Shown: positions 7,368 to 15,209 of the stretch, piece after piece
Position numbering within the stretch: the stretch's first letter is position 1
How the letters are laid out: each line of letters starts with the position of its first letter
Made by a program: the position numbers and the translations under genes
Notes under the pieces: model-generated
The model's input: only the letters and a program-made list of their open reading frames with translations
Told to the model about the DNA's origin: nothing
The model's database searches: none
Assembly: GCA_017437785.1 (NCBI GenBank)
Contig: JAFRXH010000034.1
Span: 1-52,245 of the forward strand
Length of the DNA stretch: 52,245 bases
Reading direction: 5' to 3'
Source: Lachnospiraceae bacterium
GTDB lineage: Bacteria > Bacillota > Clostridia > Lachnospirales > Lachnospiraceae

Positions 7368-10300
7368 ATGCTTAAATTGCGGACACCTGTAAAACTGAGT
7401 TTAAGGAATGATCTGTTCCGCTCAAAAGAGGAATTCGTGGAGCGTATAAGGGGAAACTATGCTTATATGGGCAGTGATATCAACGAGACGGATCTTCTGC
7501 ATCTTACGACACAGCCGCCTGAAGTATATCTCATGGGCGGAGGAATGGGAAATGTCGTAAACAGCAGTAATACGGAGAATACCCAGATACAGAAGGTCAA
7601 TATTATCAATAATCTCATTAACAGGATCCTTATAAGCGCGGATGCAAAGCTCTCATATCAGGACAGGATATATATCAGCAATGTACTGCATCAGCTGGGC
7701 ATAAAGGATGAGCGTAAGTTCATGAATGAGGTGAAACGCCTCACCAAACAGACTAAAGAGCTTAATGATGTGACTAATCTGTACTGGAATAATGTCGAAG
7801 AGCTTCGTGAAATGGTATCACAGTATGCGGGAGATATGCGTCTTGAGTTTAAGAGTGAGAATGAGGTCATCAACAGCAGTATCCTTCACCTTCATGAGGT
7901 TGTGAACCGGCGTTTAAAAACTGCAGCCGTTTATCAGATAATGCGTAATTTCTATGAGCATGATGAAGGTGATAAGAGTATAACCAATGAAGAGTTCAGG
8001 ATAAGCGAGCAGGGGCGTTTTGCAAAGGAGGTGCTGTTAAACCGCTTGAGGGAGACAGTGCGGCTTGAAACGCAGGCTCTTGTATACAGGCATGAGAATA
8101 TATATGAAGGTGACGAGACAAATGTAGATAACATAAACGTTTCGCAGCTGAATGAACGCATTAATTCTGCCGTGCTCATGAATCTGATCGATAATATCTA
8201 TGAACTGAGCTACGAGCGTATAGATCATCATGTGCGCAACTGGCTTTCGCTGGAAGACAGCTTTTACGGGGCTTCGGAAAATGTACTGTATCGTTTTGAA
8301 CAAAACACAGCTTATCTGCAATATCTCCATGAAGAATTTGTTAAAAATATCGATCACACAGATAATTATGAGAATGAGATCAAGACCGTAAAACAGCTCA
8401 TTGATATAGGTATAAACATAGAGAAACGTCTTATGCAGGATGGGGATGTTTCCTATTCCGGCGATAATTTCAGTACGCAGAACGTTAATATATCCGATGT
8501 TGACAACACACGCTTTGGGGACAGTTTCGTCTCGGCTGATATGGAGTATGCTCATTATGAGAATATTAATGAGCAATATGATGCCGGCAATGTGATAAGG
8601 CATGATGGTGATGTTTATAATACACAGATATCCAATGTAAATGTCAATAATAATAATATCTCCGGATATCCTGTCAATACATCAGATGGCAAAATAAGTG
8701 CAGAAGAGAGCAGGGAGCGTGCAGATGCGCCGAGTATTATAAACAGTCCACAGGGGGATAAACAGGAGCATTTTCATACGATAAACTCTAATGAGTATGA
8801 AAATGAAACTCTTTTTATTGATTCGTCCGTAAGTGTGCATCAGCCAAAAAAAGATATTGCAGACGGGGGCTTTACCAGAAGGGAGGAAGCGGCGAATTCG
8901 CCGGATGTTGCACCGGTAGATCTGACCTTTATCAGTAACAGATCTGATAACGGGACAAAGCTCAACGAGAATATAAATATCATCAATAATGAGATGCGTG
9001 AAATACAGAACATTATTGATAGCTCAGATAACAGGGCATTTGGTGTTCAAGATAACAGCACTGTGCATGTTAGCAGGATACAGACAGGCGCAGTTGAGAC
9101 TGTTAATGTATCTTCTTCCGCACAGATAAATAATGAGATCGTAAATACACAGATCCTGGATACATATAATGTTTTGAATGAAGGCGCTAGCATTGATAAA
9201 CATATTTCCCTGAATGAAAACGAGCGTGTAAATACAAACAATATCTCTCTTACTAAGATACTGTCTTCTGAAGGACAGAGCGTGGTGGCACCGGAAATAC
9301 CGCAGGCAGAGCTTACCCATATAAGTACAAATATCGATATCAGGGAAAATGTGGCAGATAACAGAAGTTTTACAGATCGCGCAGGTGATACCAGGATAAG
9401 TAATGAACAGAATGTTCAGAATGCCGGCAATACATATATATCACAACATGACAGTCATACCCGTTTGACCGTGGCAGAGGAATCTGAAAAAGGGGAGAAT
9501 AAGGTTGTCATCAGGGAAGGGGAAGACAGTCGTACTACGAATGTAAATATCACCGTTAGTGGCGATGATATCAGGGAAGGTGATACAAGGCTGTATGAGA
9601 GTAACAGGAGTGAGACTGATAACAGTGTAAATATCAGCAGTCTGATAAAAGATGTTCACATTACAGAGCCCTCGGAGGGCAGTACTGCAGCAGAGCTTAC
9701 CTATGTTACGAAAGAGGGCGATTTAAAGACAGAGAATAAACTTACGGAAGAAAACAGGCAGATAAATGAAAGCCTGTATCAGACCTATCAGCAGAATTTT
9801 GCACGGAATAAGCGTTATATGCAGGAGCTTAAAAAGATCCTGGAGAATAACGCGCCGGAAAAAGATGAACTCTCGCCTGCGCAGAAGACCATGCAGGCAG
9901 CGGCCATGGCTCTTGAGCATCCGGAACACGTTATTGAACGTTTTGTGCAGTCCGAGACCCATGAACGTGAACGCTTAGAGAATATAAGGCGTGAAAGTGA
10001 AAAACTCCTGCATCCTCTTCAGCAGAGAGCACACAGGCTTATACGTGAATATTTACAGGCTCCTGAACGTTTTTATATGTCTGAACAGATATCACAGGAT
10101 AATATAGGAATACTGCTTCATGATATTTATCATACAAATGAGAAGACAAGACAGGGCGGTGCAGAAGCAGATGCAGATATGTATGATGAGGGAAGCGGCT
10201 CATCTTATTCAGAGACAGCTTTAGCCGGATCATTAACAGCTGCTTCAGACAGGGGAGCAGTGGTGTCTTCATATCCGGATACGGGCAGTAATGCACCACG

Positions 10301-10985
10301 GATTCCGGATCAAAGAGCTTATGAGGCGCTCACACTTCATAATATCTATCCGGTTTATAATATAAAAGCGGATGATAAAGATATATCGATAACGATAGAT
10401 AATATAGCGTCAACTGTGCGGGAGCGTGCATTGGCTATTAGGGAAGCGGCAGAAAAGAGCGCAGGGACTAAGGAAGTTCTGGAGCATATCCTGCGCGAGG
10501 AAAGCAGCAGCGTGCGCGAATTTTCAAATGTGATAATGCAGCAGGAGGTCATGCAGGGGCGGGAAGCAATAGTAAGGCGTGAAAACGAGACTGTTAACCG
10601 GCTGCTTGAAAGCGTTGTGAACCGCTGGGCAAAGAGGGCGATCGAGAATACTGAGCCCGTTACATCCTATGAGGATGAGAAGCTTTCTTTTATACATAAA
10701 AGTACGGAGAATTCTGTGGATGAGGAGACGATAGAGAATATCCGTCAGGAGATGCTTAAGATGGAGCAGACGCAGCGAAGCTTAAGTGAGCATACACAGA
10801 ATCTGATAAGGGAAGAAAAGACGGTAGTCAATAATGTTAACAGCAGGACGATAGAGGAGAACAGCGAAGAGATACAGCGTGTGGTGAACAGGAGTGTACG
10901 TTCGCAGATCGATGCAATAACCGAAAAGGTATACGGCAGGATAGAACGTCAGTTAAAGAACGAGCAGCGCAGAAGAGGATTATGA
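7368..10985 (+). CDS. very long CIS protein, tape-measure (ruler) candidate
   Basis: This 1205-residue protein is the longest in the window. Residues 1-370 are mainly helical and charged. Roughly 370-780 is a low-complexity stretch rich in Asn, Asp, Ile, Val and Ser, with many loose N-V-N-I-S-like units. Residues 784-935 and about 1010-1205 are strongly helical, Glu/Arg-rich and likely coiled coil. There is no signal peptide or membrane segment. Length, composition and position between the tube-like protein and the hub genes fit a tape-measure protein, and no other gene in the cluster is a good candidate. A fibre-like or cargo role cannot be excluded. Confidence 0.6.
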   Translation: MLKLRTPVKLSLRNDLFRSKEEFVERIRGNYAYMGSDINETDLLHLTTQPPEVYLMGGGMGNVVNSSNTENTQIQKVNIINNLINRILISADAKLSYQDRIYISNVLHQLGIKDERKFMNEVKRLTKQTKELNDVTNLYWNNVEELREMVSQYAGDMRLEFKSENEVINSSILHLHEVVNRRLKTAAVYQIMRNFYEHDEGDKSITNEEFRISEQGRFAKEVLLNRLRETVRLETQALVYRHENIYEGDETNVDNINVSQLNERINSAVLMNLIDNIYELSYERIDHHVRNWLSLEDSFYGASENVLYRFEQNTAYLQYLHEEFVKNIDHTDNYENEIKTVKQLIDIGINIEKRLMQDGDVSYSGDNFSTQNVNISDVDNTRFGDSFVSADMEYAHYENINEQYDAGNVIRHDGDVYNTQISNVNVNNNNISGYPVNTSDGKISAEESRERADAPSIINSPQGDKQEHFHTINSNEYENETLFIDSSVSVHQPKKDIADGGFTRREEAANSPDVAPVDLTFISNRSDNGTKLNENINIINNEMREIQNIIDSSDNRAFGVQDNSTVHVSRIQTGAVETVNVSSSAQINNEIVNTQILDTYNVLNEGASIDKHISLNENERVNTNNISLTKILSSEGQSVVAPEIPQAELTHISTNIDIRENVADNRSFTDRAGDTRISNEQNVQNAGNTYISQHDSHTRLTVAEESEKGENKVVIREGEDSRTTNVNITVSGDDIREGDTRLYESNRSETDNSVNISSLIKDVHITEPSEGSTAAELTYVTKEGDLKTENKLTEENRQINESLYQTYQQNFARNKRYMQELKKILENNAPEKDELSPAQKTMQAAAMALEHPEHVIERFVQSETHERERLENIRRESEKLLHPLQQRAHRLIREYLQAPERFYMSEQISQDNIGILLHDIYHTNEKTRQGGAEADADMYDEGSGSSYSETALAGSLTAASDRGAVVSSYPDTGSNAPRIPDQRAYEALTLHNIYPVYNIKADDKDISITIDNIASTVRERALAIREAAEKSAGTKEVLEHILREESSSVREFSNVIMQQEVMQGREAIVRRENETVNRLLESVVNRWAKRAIENTEPVTSYEDEKLSFIHKSTENSVDEETIENIRQEMLKMEQTQRSLSEHTQNLIREEKTVVNNVNSRTIEENSEEIQRVVNRSVRSQIDAITEKVYGRIERQLKNEQRRRGL

Positions 10986-10988
10986 TAG

Positions 10989-11858
10989 ATGGCCGGTGAA
11001 GTACAGGACAACAGATGGGATGCGGGATCAATGGCAGCGGAGTTTGGTGCGGCTACTGCTATAGGTGCGGCCGCCAAGGGGCTGGAGATGGCCAAAGCCA
11101 AGGCTACTCTCTATGTCAGGATGCTGGGCCGGTATAATGATACTACCGGATCGACCACCAATCAGGATGTTTCGGCGTTAAAAGGCCTGCTCAAGATGAG
11201 AAAGAAAAAGGGAAAAGCGGCGGCCAAGAGGGCAGGCGAGGCGGTCATGGAGGCGGATATCATTGAAGAAGGCACCCAGATAAAGCTTTCCGAGGCCGAG
11301 CTGGCTGCTGAGATGCTTACGATAGGATTCATCCCTGTTCCGGTGCAGTATAACCCGGCGTCGATCTCGATGCAGAGCGTGGGCGGTGCAATAGAGAAGT
11401 ATACCGCCATGGGAAACGACTCACCCAACTCCCTGGTATCCATGGATAAAAAGACATCCACCTACCTGACGGTGGATCTGATATTTGAAGAAGTGATAAA
11501 CTCCGACGCCTTTGGCTCTACGACCATGGAAAACGGCGGGGTTAATATATCGAATGGCGTGGATATGGCAAAGGATATGGTCGCTAATCTGTCGGGGAAT
11601 GTTTCGGTAAGGACAAGGGTTGAAGGACTGATATCCCTGTTGATGCTTAAACGCACCAGACAGATAATATTTGTCTGGGGAAATATGTTTTTCCACGGAG
11701 AACTGCTGAGTGTGAATGCCAATTACACCATGTTCAATAAAAAAGGCAATCCCATAAGGGCCACGGCCAGCATACAGATACAGCAGACTAACGGGAATGC
11801 CACATTCAAATCGGATACCGCGTACTGGGATGAAGTACTGGATGATGTTTTTGAATAA
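10989..11858 (+). CDS. CIS hub/tube adaptor protein, copy 1 (LysM-less)
   Basis: This 289-residue protein has the CIS-tube N-terminal family pattern: F-I-P-V-P-V-Q-Y-N-P-A-S-I, a long central segment with Y-L-T-V-D-L-I-F-E, then I-I-F-V-W-G-N-M-F-F-H-G and Y-T-M-F-N-K-K-G-N-P-I-R-A. In PVC/Afp systems the equivalent protein (Pvc7 type) joins the tube to the spike and carries a C-terminal LysM domain. This protein ends right after the beta domain and has no LysM. The N-terminal 95 residues are an Ala/Lys-rich extension. It lies 3 bases after the ruler candidate and 18 bases before its paralogue. Confidence 0.82.
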   Translation: MAGEVQDNRWDAGSMAAEFGAATAIGAAAKGLEMAKAKATLYVRMLGRYNDTTGSTTNQDVSALKGLLKMRKKKGKAAAKRAGEAVMEADIIEEGTQIKLSEAELAAEMLTIGFIPVPVQYNPASISMQSVGGAIEKYTAMGNDSPNSLVSMDKKTSTYLTVDLIFEEVINSDAFGSTTMENGGVNISNGVDMAKDMVANLSGNVSVRTRVEGLISLLMLKRTRQIIFVWGNMFFHGELLSVNANYTMFNKKGNPIRATASIQIQQTNGNATFKSDTAYWDEVLDDVFE

Positions 11859-11876
11859 TAGTTTCGGAGGATATTG

Positions 11877-12737
11877 ATGGGAGTTGCAAGTCTTGCGAAA
11901 AATGCGTTAGGTACGGTAACCGGATCCGTCGCAAAAGCGGTGATCAGGTTTAAGGACGAGCGCCATAAAAAAACAGACGATCCCCAAATGGAGGAAGGTG
12001 CTGAGCTTAAAGGTGCGGCTGTAGGCGGCCTGGGCAGCGTAAGCAGTCTTGCGGCTTATACCCCCAACATAGGTGATGCCCTCATGGGGGCTGTGACCGG
12101 CGCGATGGGTATCAAGCCGGGCAGTGAATATAACCGTTCGCTGGTGGTACAGTTTAATCCGGCGTCGATACGTCTGCAGTCGCATGCCGGCGATGACGAT
12201 GTATCGAAGATGAATTATAAACAGGACGGCAGTCCCGGTATAACCAACGGCGAGATGGATCTTCATGTTGATATGAGTGTGGATCTTATCTTTGACCAGA
12301 TCTCAAATATGGCATCCTTCAAATCCGACATAATGGATCTGAGCGTATACGGGAAAGCGATGGAAGGCCTGGGAGCTGCGGGAACAGGCGCACTTGGAAA
12401 GATGCTTGGGCAGAAGAACGTATCTGTACAGCAGATAGTAGAGGCATTTATCGCTATCATGCGTAATCCCAATTGCAGGAAGATGTGCTTTGAGTGGGGG
12501 GATCTTAAGTATGAAGGACTCTTAAGAACCTGTAATACGACTTATACCATGTTTGACATGATGGGAAATCCCGTAAGGGCCAAAGTGACGCTTACCATAT
12601 ACCTTGTAGAGACTGTCGGCAAGGTGGTAAATGATTACAGTAACGGCTACTGGTACGGAGCATATATTGAAGCGTTCATCAAAGGCAATCCTCTGGCAGA
12701 GAGCATGCTGGAGATGCTTAACTGGGAGGCTGACTGA
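11877..12737 (+). CDS. CIS hub/tube adaptor protein, copy 2 (LysM-less)
   Basis: This 286-residue paralogue of the preceding gene shows the same signatures: V-V-Q-F-N-P-A-S-I-R-L-Q-S, M-S-V-D-L-I-F-D-Q, K-M-C-F-E-W-G-D-L-K-Y-E-G and Y-T-M-F-D-M-M-G-N-P-V-R-A. The ATG at 11877 is preferred over an in-frame TTG at 11874 because GGAGG ends six bases before it. No LysM domain follows. Two tandem hub adaptors suggest a two-layered or heteromeric adaptor between tube and VgrG trimer. It overlaps the next gene by one base (TGATG), so the two are probably translationally coupled. Confidence 0.82.
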   Translation: MGVASLAKNALGTVTGSVAKAVIRFKDERHKKTDDPQMEEGAELKGAAVGGLGSVSSLAAYTPNIGDALMGAVTGAMGIKPGSEYNRSLVVQFNPASIRLQSHAGDDDVSKMNYKQDGSPGITNGEMDLHVDMSVDLIFDQISNMASFKSDIMDLSVYGKAMEGLGAAGTGALGKMLGQKNVSVQQIVEAFIAIMRNPNCRKMCFEWGDLKYEGLLRTCNTTYTMFDMMGNPVRAKVTLTIYLVETVGKVVNDYSNGYWYGAYIEAFIKGNPLAESMLEMLNWEAD

Positions 12738-13885
12738 TGGAATATAAAGCGCTCAAGGATAAATATGCATCGTTCCAGGACCCTATGGTCGAGATCGAGG
12801 TGAATGGTAAGAGCATCACCCGTGAGACCGGAAACATAAGAGTGGGCGTATCGGAGCTTAATATCGAACTGACAGCCGGGTATGAGGCATCGCAGGCGGT
12901 ATTCAGTATCTATAATGTTTACGATTATGAGAAGGCAACATTCAATTTCAGTGTAATAAAGAAATTTGTGACACTGGGTTCGCAGGTTAAGATCTATACC
13001 GGATATTCTACAAAGTTTGCGGAGGTATTTACGGGTATCATCGTCAGGATGAACTTTCTGGTAGAGGAAGGTGATGTGGGGCACGTGGAAGTGACCTGCA
13101 TGGATTTTAAGGCAGTGATGATGGCCAACCGTTATAACCGCAGGCTTAAAGCTTCTTCGTATTCCGATGCGGTAAAGGAGATCTTTGACCAGAGTATATA
13201 TCAGGGCTTTGTAAACGCCGGGATGATCGAAAGCTTTAAGATAGATAACACCCCGGATAAGCAGCAGCCCGGTCCGTCCGGTGCGGCCGACGATACCGAC
13301 CGTACCATTGAGATGGTGGGTGAGAGTGATTACGAGTTCGTCGTAAAGGCTGCGAGGAAATTCAATTTTGACTTCTTTGTGCTGGGAGGCATAGTTTATT
13401 TCCGCCGTGCAAAGAGCGATCAGACAAAGCAGATAGTGATAACGCCGAATGCAAAGATAAGACGTCTTTCGGTTGAATATGATATGACAGGACTGGTCGA
13501 GAAAGTAGAAGTAAGAGGACTGGATGTAGGCAAGGCCAAGGTGGTGAAGGAATCGATAAAGAATTCCTTTAAGTTCTCAAAGGGGAATAAAGCAAAGGCG
13601 CTGATAAGCGGCAGCAGCTTCGTATATGTAGACCCCACGGTATCCAGCCCTGACGATGCTTCGGGAAGGGCGCAGTATCTCTTTGAGGAGATGACCCACA
13701 GATACGGTACGCTTGATCTGGAAATGGTGGGCATACCCGAGATAACGCCGGGCAGGTATATAAGCATAAAGGATGTGGGAGAAGCGGTATCGAATGTTTT
13801 TTATGTGCAGACAGTACGGCATATACTTGATGCAAACGGCAGGTATTCTACCCGTATCATCGGAAAGACGAACAAACTCAGTTAG
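12737..13885 (+). CDS. gpD-like hub half of a split VgrG
   Basis: This 382-residue protein resembles phage late-control D / VgrG N-terminal hubs: a beta-rich N-terminus (M-V-E-I-E-V-N-G-K), a tube-like barrel segment with Y-T-G-Y-S-T-K-F-A-E-V-F-T-G, V-T-C-M-D-F-K-A-V-M, then a D-Y-E-F-V-V-K-A-A-R segment and K-I-R-R-L-S-V-E-Y near the C-terminus. It would form the trimeric hub under the tube. In many eCIS loci the hub and spike are a single VgrG-like gene (Pvc8). Here the spike is a separate gene 15 bases downstream, a P2-like arrangement. Confidence 0.87.
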   Translation: MEYKALKDKYASFQDPMVEIEVNGKSITRETGNIRVGVSELNIELTAGYEASQAVFSIYNVYDYEKATFNFSVIKKFVTLGSQVKIYTGYSTKFAEVFTGIIVRMNFLVEEGDVGHVEVTCMDFKAVMMANRYNRRLKASSYSDAVKEIFDQSIYQGFVNAGMIESFKIDNTPDKQQPGPSGAADDTDRTIEMVGESDYEFVVKAARKFNFDFFVLGGIVYFRRAKSDQTKQIVITPNAKIRRLSVEYDMTGLVEKVEVRGLDVGKAKVVKESIKNSFKFSKGNKAKALISGSSFVYVDPTVSSPDDASGRAQYLFEEMTHRYGTLDLEMVGIPEITPGRYISIKDVGEAVSNVFYVQTVRHILDANGRYSTRIIGKTNKLS

Positions 13886-13900
13886 GAGCGTTTATAAGAT

Positions 13901-14734
13901 ATGGCTATATTTGACATATTTGAAGAAGTGAGCGAACGTGCCGTTACCAAGACGGATACCGGTGATACCAGGATATTCGGCGTGGTTGTGGGCGAGGTGG
14001 TAAAGAATTACTCAGACAATTATCCCGGCAGGGTATGCGTAAAGCTCCATACCAGGGATGATGAGGCTAATGTACTGCAGTGGGCAAGGGTTGCGATGCT
14101 TTCCGGCGGTGCGGAATGGGGGCATTATTTCCTGCCTGAGATAGGCGACCAGGTGCTGGTGGTATTTGAGGAAGGCCTAATCGACAGACCTTATATCATA
14201 GGCTGCATACAGAAGGCTGCGGATACTTTCCTGAAAAAATCCGTTCATGAGAAGAACCAGCATAAGCGTATAGTTACACGTCACGGATCTTCGATAGAAT
14301 TTGAGGATGTTGCCGATGATAAAGGCGGCGACGGCGACGGTACGAAAGATAAGATATATATCTATACACCGGATAAAGCCCACAGCGTGACCATGGATAA
14401 CGAAAAGAAGCTTATCGAGATACAGGATAAGGACAAGAACGCCCAGATCCAGATGAAGACGGAGAACGGTGAGATCGTTATAAAAGCTGCAAAGAAGATA
14501 ACGATCAAGGCCGGTGACAATATTACCGTAACGCTTAACGGATCTTCCGACAGCGGAAAGATAAGCATCAGCTGTGCCGATTTTGTCATTGATTCATCGG
14601 GAAAGATCGAGCTTTCCGCTACACAGAAGATGGCGGTAAAGGGAGCTTCATTCAGTGCGGAAAGCCAGGGGCTGATGAAGCTTAATGCCAACGGGGCGAC
14701 CCAGATACAGGGTACACCCATAAAGATAGGATAG
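13901..14734 (+). CDS. gp5/gpV-like spike with OB-fold and beta-helix
   Basis: This 277-residue protein begins with a VgrG-type OB-fold: V-V-V-G-E-V-V-K-N-Y, P-G-R-V-C-V-K-L-H, then E-I-G-D-Q-V-L-V-V-F-E-E-G and R-P-Y-I-I-G-C. From about residue 170 the sequence alternates short strands and turns rich in Lys, Ile, Asp and Gly, as in the trimeric beta-helical needle of gp5 and VgrG. The DUF4280 protein at 2308 is the likely tip on this needle. There is no lysozyme or effector domain, so the spike itself appears non-enzymatic. Confidence 0.88.
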   Translation: MAIFDIFEEVSERAVTKTDTGDTRIFGVVVGEVVKNYSDNYPGRVCVKLHTRDDEANVLQWARVAMLSGGAEWGHYFLPEIGDQVLVVFEEGLIDRPYIIGCIQKAADTFLKKSVHEKNQHKRIVTRHGSSIEFEDVADDKGGDGDGTKDKIYIYTPDKAHSVTMDNEKKLIEIQDKDKNAQIQMKTENGEIVIKAAKKITIKAGDNITVTLNGSSDSGKISISCADFVIDSSGKIELSATQKMAVKGASFSAESQGLMKLNANGATQIQGTPIKIG

Positions 14735-14744
14735 GAGCAGGGAT

Positions 14745-15209
14745 ATGGCGGATAAGAAAGACTTTTTGGGAAAGGGGATAAAGTTTCCCCCGCAGATAAA
14801 TCCCGCTACGGGCAGGTTTGTGACCGTTAGTGAAGAAGAAAGCGTCAAGCAGTCCATATATCTGATACTGATGACGCAGCGCAGCGAGAGACCCCTGCGG
14901 CCCAATTTCGGTTCCAATATAATGAGTTATACCTTTATGGATCAGAATGCAGGCACGCTGGGAATGATGAGCCGAACCATAAAGGAGCAGATAGCCGTAC
15001 AGGAGCCTCGTGTTACCAATGTGCAGGTGAGCCTTGAGAGCGGATACCAAAGAGGCGTATTGCTCTTTAATATCGATTATACGGTTATAAGCACCAACAG
15101 CAGGAATAACTTTGTATTTCCGTTTTATTTAAATGTAACACCAGATGAAAATCCCGAAGGAGAGCCCGAGATCTATGAGCCGGAGATCGTTGAAGAAACT
15201 GGAGATTGA
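14745..15209 (+). CDS. gp25-like baseplate wedge protein
   Basis: This 154-residue protein matches gp25/gpW: residues 6-15 G-K-G-I-K-F-P-P-Q-I, then V-S-E-E-E-S-V-K-Q-S-I-Y-L-I-L, Q-R-S-E-R-P-L-R-P-N-F-G, and a C-terminal beta strand. The Glu/Arg-Pro-x-x-P-x-F-G core is the hallmark of this family, which nucleates the first sheath ring on the baseplate. The C-terminal 20 residues are acidic. The next gene begins inside its 3' end. Confidence 0.92.
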   Translation: MADKKDFLGKGIKFPPQINPATGRFVTVSEEESVKQSIYLILMTQRSERPLRPNFGSNIMSYTFMDQNAGTLGMMSRTIKEQIAVQEPRVTNVQVSLESGYQRGVLLFNIDYTVISTNSRNNFVFPFYLNVTPDENPEGEPEIYEPEIVEETGD

